This document shows positions 39,330 to 48,417 of a stretch of DNA of 64,000 nt, one piece after another. A program made the position numbers and the translations under genes. Numbering within the stretch: the first letter of the stretch is position 1; each line of letters begins with the position of its first letter. The DNA is from Rodentibacter pneumotropicus DSM 21403. Lineage in GTDB: Bacteria > Pseudomonadota > Gammaproteobacteria > Enterobacterales > Pasteurellaceae. Below the pieces are notes generated by a model. It was not told the DNA's origin, made no database searches, and was given only the letters and a program-made list of their open reading frames with translations. The stretch spans positions 117,459 through 181,458 of the forward strand of contig NZ_KB904052.1 of assembly GCF_000379905.1 (NCBI RefSeq). Reading direction: 5' to 3'.

Positions 39330-40589
39330 ATGAAACAACAAAAATCCCCTTCGTTATTGGGTGGTGCGATGATTATTGCCGGCACCGCAATTGGTGCAGG
39401 TATGTTGGCAAACCCGACATCAACCGCAGGTGTGTGGTTTATCGGATCTATTCTTGCGTTGGTTTACACTTGGTTTTGTATGACTACATCTGGCTTAATG
39501 ATTTTAGAAGCTAATTTGCATTATCCTACCGGGTCAAGTTTCGACACTATCGTCAAAGATTTGCTTGGCAAAGGTTGGAATATGATTAACGGTTTATCCG
39601 TCGCCTTTGTGCTTTATATTTTAACTTACGCCTATATTACTTCAGGTGGCGGTATTACGCAAAATTTATTAAATCAGCTGTTGAGCGCCTCTGAAAGTGC
39701 GGTTGAAATTGGTCGTACTTTTGGTTCGCTCATTTTCTGTATTGTCTTAGCTGCGTTTGTATGGCTTTCAACCAAAGCGGTCGATCGTTTTACAACGGTA
39801 TTAATTGGCGGAATGGTGATTGCCTTTTTTCTTTCAACAGTCGGTTTATTAGGTTCGGTAAAAACGGAAGTTTTGTTTAACACTCTTGCACCACAAAGTG
39901 AGCAGCAATATTTACCTTATTTATTGACCGCACTTCCTGTGTGTTTGGTTTCCTTTGGTTTCCACGGTAATGTTCCAAGTTTGGTGAAATATTATCATCG
40001 TGACGGTGATCGCGTGATGAAAGCCATTTTTATCGGCACCGGTTTAGCTCTCATTATCTATATCTTGTGGCAGCTTGCGATTCAAGGCAATTTACCCCGT
40101 GCGGAATTTGCTCCGGTTATTGAAAAGGGTGGGGATGTATCAGCGTTACTTGAGGCATTACGCAGATATATTGAAACGGATTATATTGCGGTGATTTTGA
40201 ATTTCTTTGCTTATATGGCGATTGCCAGTTCTTTCCTTGGTGTTACGTTAGGTTTATTCGACTATATTGCCGATTTATTTAAATTTGACGACAGCGTGAT
40301 GGGCAGAACAAAAACGACCCTAGTGACTTTTCTACCGCCCCTATTATTAAGTCTTCAGTTTCCTTATGGTTTTGTGGTCGCCATTGGTTATGCCGGTTTA
40401 GCTGCAACCATTTGGGCAGCTATCGTGCCGGCATTACTTGCGAAGGCAAGCCGTCAAAAATTCCCGAATGCCAGTTATAAAGTTTATGGTGGCAATTTTA
40501 TGATTGGCTTTATTATCCTTTTCGGTGTGTTAAATATTGTGGCACAAGTGGGGGCTAATTTAGGATGGTTTGCGAGTTTTACGGGATAA
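39330..40589 (+). CDS. tyrP: Tyrosine-specific transporter TyrP (HAAAP family)
   Basis: Aromatic amino acid permease of 419 residues with eleven predicted helices. Starts at ATG 39330 (MKQQKSPSLLGGAMIIAG); the frame extends to 39279 without RBS, while TCAGGAATCA precedes 39330. Family motif: GGAMIIAGTAIGAGMLANP near residue 10. It imports tyrosine with protons. Two uptake words lie inside the gene (39695-39703 and 39927-39935). Confidence 0.9.
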   Translation: MKQQKSPSLLGGAMIIAGTAIGAGMLANPTSTAGVWFIGSILALVYTWFCMTTSGLMILEANLHYPTGSSFDTIVKDLLGKGWNMINGLSVAFVLYILTYAYITSGGGITQNLLNQLLSASESAVEIGRTFGSLIFCIVLAAFVWLSTKAVDRFTTVLIGGMVIAFFLSTVGLLGSVKTEVLFNTLAPQSEQQYLPYLLTALPVCLVSFGFHGNVPSLVKYYHRDGDRVMKAIFIGTGLALIIYILWQLAIQGNLPRAEFAPVIEKGGDVSALLEALRRYIETDYIAVILNFFAYMAIASSFLGVTLGLFDYIADLFKFDDSVMGRTKTTLVTFLPPLLLSLQFPYGFVVAIGYAGLAATIWAAIVPALLAKASRQKFPNASYKVYGGNFMIGFIILFGVLNIVAQVGANLGWFASFTG

Positions 40590-40670
40590 TGTTATCCCAT
40601 CGTATTGTTTTGTTGGGGCGTATTATATACGCCCTTTTAAATTTTAGGCGAGCCTATACAGGAATCATCA

Positions 40671-41441
40671 ATGAAGAATAAAAGCAGCGTTTACGATACG
40701 GAAAACTTCTTTGAACTTTATCAAAAGCTTCGGGCTAATCCGATTAGTCTAAATGAAATCGTGGAAAAACCGACAATGCTTTCTCTTTTACCTGAGCTTC
40801 AAGGCAAAAAATTACTTGATCTTGGTTGCGGTACAGGCGGGCATTTGCAGTTTTATCTGAAACAAGGGGCAAGCACCGTAGTAGGAATGGATTTATCCGC
40901 CAATATGTTAAAACAAGCGCAAACAGATTTGGAAAAGTGCGGTCAATTTCACGGACGTTTTTCTTTATATCAGCTAGCAATGGAAAATCTCGCAGATTTA
41001 CCAGATGAAAATTTTGATGTTATCACCAGTTCTTTCGCTTTTCACTATGTGCAGGATTTTCCGGCGTTATTGACTGCAATAAGTGAGAAATTAAAACCAA
41101 ACGGCACATTAGTATTTTCTCAAGAGCATCCCATTACTACTTGTCACAAAGTGGGAGAGCGTTGGGAAAAAGATGGAAACAAACGACAGGTGGCATACCG
41201 TTTAAATCATTATCGTGATGAAGGAGAGCGAGAGAGAAATTGGTTTAAACAACCTTTTAAAACCTACCACCGCACTACTGCAACCATTATCAATCATTTA
41301 ATTGCTGCAGGTTTTCAAATTGAACAGATAGCTGAACCAATGCTTGCGGAGCAACCTCAATGGCAAGAAGAATTTAAAGATTTGCAGCATCGACCGGTAT
41401 TATTATTTGTTAAAGCAAAACTGATTAAGAAGAGCGAGTAA
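40671..41441 (+). CDS. Class I SAM-dependent methyltransferase
   Basis: Predicted soluble methyltransferase of 256 residues with the SAM site KLLDLGCGTGGHLQFYL near residue 45, the acidic VVGMDLSANML that follows, and FDVITSSFAFHYV of motif post-I. UbiE/BioC-like fold; the substrate is unknown. An uptake word lies inside (40935-40943). It stands alone between tyrP and the tRNA genes. Confidence 0.8.
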   Translation: MKNKSSVYDTENFFELYQKLRANPISLNEIVEKPTMLSLLPELQGKKLLDLGCGTGGHLQFYLKQGASTVVGMDLSANMLKQAQTDLEKCGQFHGRFSLYQLAMENLADLPDENFDVITSSFAFHYVQDFPALLTAISEKLKPNGTLVFSQEHPITTCHKVGERWEKDGNKRQVAYRLNHYRDEGERERNWFKQPFKTYHRTTATIINHLIAAGFQIEQIAEPMLAEQPQWQEEFKDLQHRPVLLFVKAKLIKKSE

Positions 41442-41665
41442 TTAATATAATGTCCAAGTCATAGCTATATTTGGGAGAATTATTTTATTAAAAGTGCGGT
41501 TATTTTTAGATGTGTTTTATAAAATCCGTTGTTTTTATAAACATTTTGATTATTAACCATTCAAACGCACTTATTTTTTTACTTTTTTTAAATTTAGTTA
41601 TTGACCGACAAGCGAAAAAATAGTTTAATACGCTCCGTTGTCAGGCAGTAGCCCATAGTGATAAC

Positions 41666-41741
41666 GCCTCGATAGCTCAGTCGGTAGAGCAGGGGATTGA
41701 AAATCCCCGTGTCGGTGGTTCGATTCCGCCTCGAGGCACCA
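41666..41741 (+). tRNA. tRNA-Phe (GAA)
   Basis: 76 bases with full cloverleaf. Acceptor GCCTCGA pairs with TCGAGGC, the anticodon stem GGGGA/TCCCC holds loop TTGAAAA (anticodon GAA), the T-loop is TTCGATTC, and CCA is encoded. It is 13 bases upstream of tRNA-Asn, probably one transcript. Confidence 0.97.
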
Positions 41742-41754
41742 TTTCAAAATCTAC

Positions 41755-41830
41755 TCCTCCTTAGTTCAGTCGGTAGAACGGTGGACTGTTAATCCATATG
41801 TCGCTGGTTCAAGTCCAGCAGGAGGAGCCA
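41755..41830 (+). tRNA. tRNA-Asn (GTT)
   Basis: 76 bases. Acceptor TCCTCCT pairs with AGGAGGA, the anticodon loop is CTGTTAA (anticodon GTT), the T-loop is TTCAAGTC, and CCA is encoded. Its 3' side borders the accessory region that carries the RTX protease. Confidence 0.97.
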
Positions 41831-41930
41831 ATCTTATAAGGTTGGGTATCATAATATCTTTAGCATAAAGCATTTATTTAGTCCTCTAGTCGATACTTAA
41901 CTAACTTATCTTTGTTAAGAGAGTGTCGAG

Positions 41931-42047
41931 ATGAAAAATCAAGATCTATTTCAAAGACTATTCATTATTACCATGGCCTCGACTAAAGGTTGCTCTGCAA
42001 AAAGTACCAATGCAGCAAATATTGGTGTATTTTTGCATGATTATTAA
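41931..42047 (+). CDS. Short hypothetical ORF of 38 codons
   Basis: ATG 41931 opens MKNQDLFQRLFIITMASTKG and ends ...VFLHDY-stop inside the direct repeat at 42024-42049. The ribosome site is weak. There is no recognisable family. It may be non-coding; I list it because its end coincides with the repeat. Confidence 0.2.
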   Translation: MKNQDLFQRLFIITMASTKGCSAKSTNAANIGVFLHDY

Positions 42048-42049
42048 CA
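42024..42049 (+). repeat. Left copy of 26-bp direct repeat flanking the RTX gene
   Basis: GGTGTATTTTTGCATGATTA.. matches the copy at 46894-46919 at 24 of 26 positions, 4.87 kb away. The core TGCATGATTATTAA also resembles an imperfect ArgR half-site pair, so the repeat might be a regulator site instead of an insertion scar. Confidence 0.6.
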
Positions 42050-42126
42050 GTCTAATTTCATTTATTATTTTGAGATAGTGAACTTTATTGTACCCAATAA
42101 TCTATTCTATTTTATAAACACAAATT

Positions 42127-42159
42127 AAAAATCCGTCATAGCTTTCTAGACGGATTTTT
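42127..42159. terminator. Bidirectional terminator downstream of the RTX gene
   Basis: AAAAATCCGTC and GACGGATTTTT form a perfect 11-bp stem with an 11-base loop, bordered by A and T runs. It lies about 80 bases after the stop of the minus-strand RTX gene. The rest of the 41831-42238 gap holds only the short ORF and the repeat. Confidence 0.8.
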
Positions 42160-42238
42160 TAATAAATAAAACAAGTTATTTTACTTAAACATAACGTTCA
42201 TTATAACTTAATAGCCAATTTATCTCAGAATATTCAGT

Positions 42239-45200
42239 TTAAATAATCTCATATTGGCTTTGTTCAATGACCGCTCCTTTATTTAAGGTTGCAAAATGCA
42301 CACTATCTCTATTGCTATTGCCATCAGCATTATAGAAGAGTTTACCATCTTTGGCATTATATTGAATATAATCACTGATGTTTTCCATTCCTTTACTAAG
42401 CGATTTGAAAATCAGAGTTGAAAGTGCAATTTTATCTCCTGTCTCAAAATCAGTAATAATATCAATATTACCATTCAATTCAGTTTGGAAGACAAAAGTG
42501 TCATTTCCTTCCCCTCCTATGAGAATATCTGCACCTAGCCCACCAATTAAACGGTCATCGCCAGCTTCCCCAACAAGAGTATTGCCCATATTGTTTGCCA
42601 TAATCACATTGTCTTGTGCATTACCTGTCGCAAGTTTTGCTGTAGTACCAAGTAAAGTGAGATTTTCAACATTTTCCGATAATCTGTAATCAACGAGACT
42701 GAGCACAGTATCCGTACCTTCATTGGCAAGTTCGATTACTTTATCCTCTTTATTATCAACAACATAACGATCATCACCGATACCGCCATACATCGTATCG
42801 ATGCCTATACCGCCATCTAAGTAATCATTACCAGCTCCACCTCTAATAACATCATCACCTGCACCACCTTGAATATTATTATCCGCATTATTACCTGTTA
42901 ATGTATCAGCATAGTCAGAGCCAATTAAGTTTTCAATTTGCGTACCATAACCAATAAATGCTTGATCTTTGGTATATATATTAAACTCTCTATGAGTAAT
43001 GACCAACATATTACGTATACGATCAATCTCTTCTTTAGTGGCATCTGGGAATATCATATCTAAATATTCAATGACCATTTCAACCGGTAGATTAGGAGGA
43101 AAACCAGGTGGTTTGATGGCTAGGTCGTGAACAAATGAGCCATTTATCTTAATATTTTCGTCTAATCCGAAATAGTTATGCTTAGTAAGGAATTCTTTTC
43201 CCTCTGCAGCGAAGTAGGATTTTAATTGATTACCTCGATAGAGCCATGATCCAGGTGTTAGATTTACATTTACACCTATTTTTTCATTAGATGCATCAAA
43301 AACATCGATTCCAGCGCCATCCCAAATATACAATGCCCCATCACTTTCTGTAGCATTGTAATCCTTAAAGCCGTAGGTATCATTTCCCTTACGGGCTTCA
43401 GGATTGACGCCATAACGATAATGTAAGGTTGCTAAATCAAATAGGTGTAATGAGCTATAACGGCTTACTATCGTACCCTGTTTCAACGACATCGCTCCGT
43501 TGTATGACTCTACAGTAAACTCTGAGGTTTCCTCATAAGTAAAACCTTTGTTTTCGCCGGCAGAGTGTGCTAATTGCAAAGTATGCCCGATTTCGTGGAT
43601 ATTCGTATTGTAAGATGATGCTTTAAGTGTTGGATTATCCAGATTTGCACTCAAACTCCCGCCATTGAGAGCTAAATTACCGCCAGGGCTAGCCAGACCT
43701 AATATAGTATCATTATTTCTATCGTTTATTTTTGCTTTATAAACTTTAGAATCTGCATCTATTACATTTTCAACTTCTACAAACTTGACATTGACATACT
43801 TTTCGATTTCTCTATAGCTAAAACGAATAGATTCTTTTTCTCTGTCCGTATAATCAGATTCATATCCACTAATACTTTCTGTGTTCCAAGGAGTCAACCT
43901 CGCTTCCTCTGTAGTCATAAAATGATATTTAATAGTGAAAGGCTCTTTTTGATTACCTCCGATCGGATGATTACGATTAAACCCTAAACTATCAGGATAA
44001 AGTATTCCGTTAATAAAGTAAGGGAAATTATGATCTTCCTTTGTATGGTCAGTTTTACGTTCAGCTTGTGGCACTTCTGAATGCTGAGAAACAAAAGTTG
44101 CACTGACTAAGTTTGGAGCAATATAGCTTTCGGTGTCTTTTACGGTTATTGATTTACCCGAAATAATATCTTGTGTTTCCAATATTGCAGTTACTTGGCT
44201 ATGGCGATTTAACTTACTGGATTCAATATTGGTAGAAAAGGTGCGATTCTCTTCTACTACAGTCGTTGTGATAATTTCATCACCAACTTGAATTTTTACA
44301 GTATCACCCGGTTTTGCATCTCCGCTCACAGTTCCGCTAATCGTGGTCATATCAGTTTGTTTAACGACTTTTGAGTCTTTAACTACATCGCTTGTCAATG
44401 TAACAGATTTAACCTTAATTTCAGGACGTTCTCCACCATAAAACTCACCTTTAGGTGTCATTGTATAGCTACCATCAGCATTTTGAGTTAAGTCATAAAC
44501 TACCTCAAATAGATTAATAGGATCATTCTCTGAAATGGTTGTATAAGGTAGTTCTTCCTGAGTCTTGCGATTGAGGAAGTTAATTTGTACCGTTTGACCA
44601 TTCAGTTCTGCCAATTCAATATTTGGAATATCCACATAAAACGATTTAGCTTTACCATCAAAACCAGCGGTATATGTTTTATCGCCAATAACCATATTTA
44701 CCGCACGGATCATTCGTGAATTTTGTCCCAATGCATAAATCCCATCAAATTCAACCGCACCACTAATACGGCTTGTTTTAGCCAGATCAGTACTGAACGA
44801 TTGACCAATTTGCGTAATATCGATCGCTACACTGAGATTTGGATCAACCTCATATTCTCTAGACGTTTCCGCCTTACCCGTTGCCAATGTTGCAGACACT
44901 CTGCGATTTTGTGCTAAAATCTGACCGCTTGCTTCCACGCTAAAACGCCCATCAGTAATCCTTGCGGCAAAGGTTTCTGTACCCACAACAACATTCACAG
45001 TCTCACCATCTTCAACATTCTTGGTGCTACCTTTTAGTGTAATTGTCTCTTTACCCTCAGTAACATTAATAAAATCATCACTCGTAATCAAATCAAGAGT
45101 AATTTCAGGGGTAAGAACCTCATAAGTAAGTTCTTGTTTGAGCGAAGATCCATTGTATGCTGGATCAATAAATGTCGCTTGAACCTCTATTTTATGCTCA

Positions 45201-46372
45201 TCCGCATTAATCAATTTTGAGGCTTTTAAGCTATAAGACCATCTATTTCCATCAACATTGACAATAAATTCTTCACCATTTAAGTGTAAACTCACTATCG
45301 CTAAATCATCGTCTGAACCAAACTCCAATGTACCTTGAATAGTAACCATTTGATCTAGATTATTAGCATTTAAACTCACGATTGGATCAATTGTTATAGA
45401 ACCAACTGTTGGTGGAATGAGATCAACTTGATATGGCCTTACAACTTCTACACCTTGAATACTCACTTTCACTTGATGATTTGCAACTAAAAGTGCGGTA
45501 TCAATCGCTTGGTTAAACTTACCTTCTGTTACAGTCGATTCAAATTGCTGTGTACCAATTTCAATAACGACTTTCTCACCATCAGCAACATTACTCACCG
45601 AACCAGAAATCATAAGCTTAGATTCTTCGCTCTCCGCGATATTAACAATATCATCTAATACTATTGCAGGCAGGCGCTTTTCTTCTTCCACCTTCGGCGT
45701 TTCAGTTGGTTGAGCAGGTTCTGTTGGTTCAGCTGGTTTCTCAGTTGGTTCAGTAGGCTGAGCTGGTTCTACTGGTTCGGGTGGTTTCTCAGTTGGTTCA
45801 GTAGGTTGAGCTGGTTCTACTGGCTCAGCTGGTTTCTCAGTTGGCTCAGTAGGTTGAGCTGGTTCTACTGGTTCGGCTGGTTTCTCAGTTGGCTCTGTTG
45901 GTTGAACTGATTCTGTTGGCTCTTCCGCTGGCTTCTCTTCTACCGTTGGTTGTACTTTTTTTCTGTCTTTCCTGGTTGTAGCAAGCATTAATGAGCTGAG
46001 TATAAAAGCACTAAATCCGAAAATACCAAGCTTGCTGATAAAGGGTTTAGATACTTCACTAGCCTGAAGTGCACCTTCAGACATTTCAGTAGGTAAATCA
46101 AATGAAAGAGATTGCTCAACAAAGTAAGGCTTTTCAGCGATTGGATAACTAAGATTGTAGTCTTCTAAAATGAGATTTGCTCTTTCATTATCAACGAAGA
46201 TATGAAGATCATTACCTGTTAACTCTGTTTTGATATTTGAGAGCAATTTTCCATTTTCATCAACTAATTGATATTGTGTCTCGCTTTCTGCCTTGATACG
46301 AATAACTTCTTTAGAGGGAAGAGGAACTTTAGTAATTTTATTACCTTTAATAATATGGAGAAAAGTAGCCAT
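42239..46372 (-). CDS. Multidomain RTX protein with serralysin-like metalloprotease domain
   Basis: Large protein of 1377 residues. Order: N-terminal domain resembling BapA-type prefix regions (1-100); a hydrophobic segment (FGFSAFILSSLMLA, ~112-131) then basic RKDRKK; Pro/Glu/Thr repeats (157-220); Ig-like modules (~237-310, 320-420, 422-500, 675-740); a metzincin domain with HEIGHTLQLAH (His926, Glu927, His930, His936) and Met961 as probable Met-turn; serralysin-like C-domain (DTYGFKDYN, IWDGAGIDVFDAS); RTX repeats (~1155-1200, 1260-1293); C-terminus SQYEII like type I secretion ends. The metzincin Gly is Gln933, and the usual MSY ligand is MSL. AAGG precedes the ATG. Probably a surface-held or secreted protease. 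No secretion genes are nearby. Confidence 0.8.
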   Translation of the reverse strand: MATFLHIIKGNKITKVPLPSKEVIRIKAESETQYQLVDENGKLLSNIKTELTGNDLHIFVDNERANLILEDYNLSYPIAEKPYFVEQSLSFDLPTEMSEGALQASEVSKPFISKLGIFGFSAFILSSLMLATTRKDRKKVQPTVEEKPAEEPTESVQPTEPTEKPAEPVEPAQPTEPTEKPAEPVEPAQPTEPTEKPPEPVEPAQPTEPTEKPAEPTEPAQPTETPKVEEEKRLPAIVLDDIVNIAESEESKLMISGSVSNVADGEKVVIEIGTQQFESTVTEGKFNQAIDTALLVANHQVKVSIQGVEVVRPYQVDLIPPTVGSITIDPIVSLNANNLDQMVTIQGTLEFGSDDDLAIVSLHLNGEEFIVNVDGNRWSYSLKASKLINADEHKIEVQATFIDPAYNGSSLKQELTYEVLTPEITLDLITSDDFINVTEGKETITLKGSTKNVEDGETVNVVVGTETFAARITDGRFSVEASGQILAQNRRVSATLATGKAETSREYEVDPNLSVAIDITQIGQSFSTDLAKTSRISGAVEFDGIYALGQNSRMIRAVNMVIGDKTYTAGFDGKAKSFYVDIPNIELAELNGQTVQINFLNRKTQEELPYTTISENDPINLFEVVYDLTQNADGSYTMTPKGEFYGGERPEIKVKSVTLTSDVVKDSKVVKQTDMTTISGTVSGDAKPGDTVKIQVGDEIITTTVVEENRTFSTNIESSKLNRHSQVTAILETQDIISGKSITVKDTESYIAPNLVSATFVSQHSEVPQAERKTDHTKEDHNFPYFINGILYPDSLGFNRNHPIGGNQKEPFTIKYHFMTTEEARLTPWNTESISGYESDYTDREKESIRFSYREIEKYVNVKFVEVENVIDADSKVYKAKINDRNNDTILGLASPGGNLALNGGSLSANLDNPTLKASSYNTNIHEIGHTLQLAHSAGENKGFTYEETSEFTVESYNGAMSLKQGTIVSRYSSLHLFDLATLHYRYGVNPEARKGNDTYGFKDYNATESDGALYIWDGAGIDVFDASNEKIGVNVNLTPGSWLYRGNQLKSYFAAEGKEFLTKHNYFGLDENIKINGSFVHDLAIKPPGFPPNLPVEMVIEYLDMIFPDATKEEIDRIRNMLVITHREFNIYTKDQAFIGYGTQIENLIGSDYADTLTGNNADNNIQGGAGDDVIRGGAGNDYLDGGIGIDTMYGGIGDDRYVVDNKEDKVIELANEGTDTVLSLVDYRLSENVENLTLLGTTAKLATGNAQDNVIMANNMGNTLVGEAGDDRLIGGLGADILIGGEGNDTFVFQTELNGNIDIITDFETGDKIALSTLIFKSLSKGMENISDYIQYNAKDGKLFYNADGNSNRDSVHFATLNKGAVIEQSQYEII
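45713..45904 (-). repeat. Four 48-bp tandem repeats in the RTX gene
   Basis: Four consecutive 16-residue units of the form QPTEPTEKPAEPVEPA (residues 157-220), with small changes in units 3 and 4. They form a stiff proline-rich spacer between the membrane segment and the Ig-like part. Unit number may vary between strains because whole 48-bp units keep the frame. Confidence 0.9.
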
Positions 46373-46458
46373 AACTGCGCCTTTTTAGTAAGTAGTGGTA
46401 TAGAGTGGTAGTTAAATCGAGCAATTCTATCAATAAATTACTAATTCACAAAATAATT

Positions 46459-46470
46459 GATAGATCTATC
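46459..46470. promoter_or_regulatory. 12-bp palindrome upstream of the RTX gene
   Basis: GATAGATCTATC is a perfect palindrome about 90 bases upstream of the RTX gene start. It could be an operator; no regulator is suggested by the sequence. Confidence 0.3.
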
Positions 46471-46502
46471 TGATGAGGGATTTATCTAAATTTTTAATAA
46501 AA

Positions 46503-46514
46503 AGGAACGTTCCT
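46503..46514. promoter_or_regulatory. Second 12-bp palindrome upstream of the RTX gene
   Basis: AGGAACGTTCCT is a perfect palindrome about 130 bases upstream of the RTX gene start, 33 bases from the first. Possible operator; not assigned. Confidence 0.3.
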
Positions 46515-46572
46515 AATTTGCATTTATTCTTCTATAAGAGCTAAAGTTTTTAATTTTTTGAGGAGCAATAAA

Positions 46573-46746
<174 letters not shown>

Positions 46747-46893
46747 TGAGAGAGACCGCCTTTATGATAAGGGCAGCGGGTTTTTAAGATAGTTTCCAGG
46801 CAAAGTATATCAGGTTATTCCCTGTTTTAAATAACAAGGCGTTTATCAAAAGACAGGGTAGATCACTTTTCGATAATCTTCCTGTATCTGCTA

Positions 46894-46919
46894 GGTGCAT
46901 TTTTGCATGATCATTAACA
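46894..46919 (+). repeat. Right copy of 26-bp direct repeat flanking the RTX gene
   Basis: GGTGCATTTTTGCATGATCA.. differs from the left copy (42024-42049) at two positions. It lies between the treC remnant and mltC. Confidence 0.6.
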
Positions 46920-46989
46920 ATAAAAAGCATTTAATTGTAAATAATTGAAAGAGAAAAGGTAGAAATATAAAGTTATTTTTAACTGCATT

Positions 46990-47011
46990 GGTGACCGCCT
47001 AAACGATCACC
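46990..47011. terminator. Hairpin downstream of mltC
   Basis: GGTGACCG and CGATCACC pair (one G-U pair) around a 6-base loop. It lies 40 bases after the mltC stop; T-runs are modest on both sides. Confidence 0.5.
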
Positions 47012-47050
47012 TTTTAGTTAAGACTGAGTTTGTATCGGGCTGATAGCAGC

Positions 47051-48130
47051 CTATCGTCTTACACGGAATTTCTTCTGTGCTTGATCCACTTTTAAAAGAT
47101 AGTTACGAGCTTGTGATGACGGATGTGAGGTTGTTAGAATACGATAAACCTGTTCCGGATACATTTGGTTGATTTTGTAAATGGCTTCATCTTTATCGTT
47201 ATCAAATACGCGTAATACCGCACCTGCACCACTGTTATAAGCCGAAATCATCGCAAATCGTTTAGAAGCAGGGTTAGTAATACCATCCAAGTATCGATTT
47301 TGTAGAAGCCATAAATAGGATACCCCCGCATCAATATTATTCGCCGGATCATACAGGTAACGTGCGGAAGGCTGGCCTCCCCGACCTTTCATCTCGAAGA
47401 CATCACGCCCTGCCGTATGCGGTACCACTTGCATTAATCCGATGGCGTTAGCATAGCTAATGGCGTAAGGATTGAAACTGGATTCGGTTCGCATAATTCC
47501 CAAAATTAAACTTTCATCAATACCATAACGTTGCGCTGCTTTTCGTATTAATGGCAAATATTTTTGTGCGCGAATTTCAACGTGGTTAGCAATCATCGGA
47601 ATCGCAACAAACTGTACCATATTGCCGTTTTGTAGTCGGCGGGTTTGTAATTTATTTTGAATTAAATAGGTTGCGAAATTACCCGCAATAAATTGGTTTG
47701 CAATTTGTTGTCCGTTATTATCGACCACCTGTCCTAAAAGGAAAGGTCTTGAGCTAATTGGTACATCACCTGATGCAAATAAATCAATTCCCTTTGCATC
47801 CGATCCCATTAATAACGTGTGTACAATGGCATTATGCAATCGATTGAGATCTTTTTGCGTTTCAATCACAATGTTACCTTCATCGAAACTCACATGGCTA
47901 CGAGTATAAAAAGAATCAGTGTATTTTACGTAATCTTTGCGACTCGCCACAAGCAGCTCATTGACCCCCCAAATGCGATCAATATTATGAGAGAATTGTC
48001 CGGTTAGAATATCCAGCCCTTGTGTATCTTTCGCAAATACTTCATCGTAATTAATACCTCTATGGCGGTTAGAAGAATCACCACAGGCATACAAAAGTGG
48101 CAGTAATGCCAATAACAAATACTTTTTCAT
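47051..48130 (-). CDS. mltC: Membrane-bound lytic murein transglycosylase C
   Basis: Outer-membrane lipoprotein of 359 residues that cleaves peptidoglycan glycan strands. Lipobox LLYAC (Cys16), DUF3393 N-terminal domain, then the SLT goose-lysozyme fold with catalytic Glu in [13 protein letters not shown] and the [17 protein letters not shown] and [13 protein letters not shown] motifs. Last gene of mutY-yggX-mltC, the same order as in E. coli. Confidence 0.94.
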   Translation of the reverse strand: MKKYLLLALLPLLYACGDSSNRHRGINYDEVFAKDTQGLDILTGQFSHNIDRIWGVNELLVASRKDYVKYTDSFYTRSHVSFDEGNIVIETQKDLNRLHNAIVHTLLMGSDAKGIDLFASGDVPISSRPFLLGQVVDNNGQQIANQFIAGNFATYLIQNKLQTRRLQNGNMVQFVAIPMIANHVEIRAQKYLPLIRKAAQRYGIDESLILGIMRTESSFNPYAISYANAIGLMQVVPHTAGRDVFEMKGRGGQPSARYLYDPANNIDAGVSYLWLLQNRYLDGITNPASKRFAMISAYNSGAGAVLRVFDNDKDEAIYKINQMYPEQVYRILTTSHPSSQARNYLLKVDQAQKKFRVRR

Positions 48131-48144
48131 TATTTTATTGCCGA

Positions 48145-48417
48145 TTAATTTGATGGGGGAACATAGCCTTCAATATGTACATCTTTGCCTTCAAACAAAA
48201 AATTTATCATCTCCTGTTCGAGTAATTTACGATGTTCTGTATTCATCATATTGAGTTTTTTCTCATTGACGAGCATCGTTTGCTTTTTTATCCATTCTCC
48301 CCAAGCCTGCTTACTGATTGAATCAAAAATCCGCTTGCCCAACTCCCCTGGATAAAGCTGAAAATCTAAGCCTTCAGCCTCTTTTTTGAGATGCTCACAA
48401 AATACTATTCTCGCCAT
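48145..48417 (-). CDS. yggX: Probable Fe(2+)-trafficking protein YggX
   Basis: Protein of 90 residues that protects Fe-S enzymes from oxidative damage and may carry iron. Conserved start [19 protein letters not shown] with Cys7, and [16 protein letters not shown]. Its start lies 23 bases inside the mutY end; the genes are cotranscribed. Confidence 0.94.
   Translation of the reverse strand: MARIVFCEHLKKEAEGLDFQLYPGELGKRIFDSISKQAWGEWIKKQTMLVNEKKLNMMNTEHRKLLEQEMINFLFEGKDVHIEGYVPPSN

Noticed and set aside
41666..41830. tRNA 3' ends as an integrase attachment site
   Set aside because: No integrase gene and no repeated copy of either tRNA 3' end were seen in the accessory region.
45713..45904. 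Regular 48-bp repeats considered as CRISPR
   Set aside because: Units are contiguous without spacers and lie in frame inside a gene; no cas genes are present.
45710..45910. Open frame of 66 codons rich in Phe and Trp on the plus strand
   Set aside because: It is the antisense of the Pro/Glu/Thr repeats in the RTX gene; its repetitive composition comes from that repeat.
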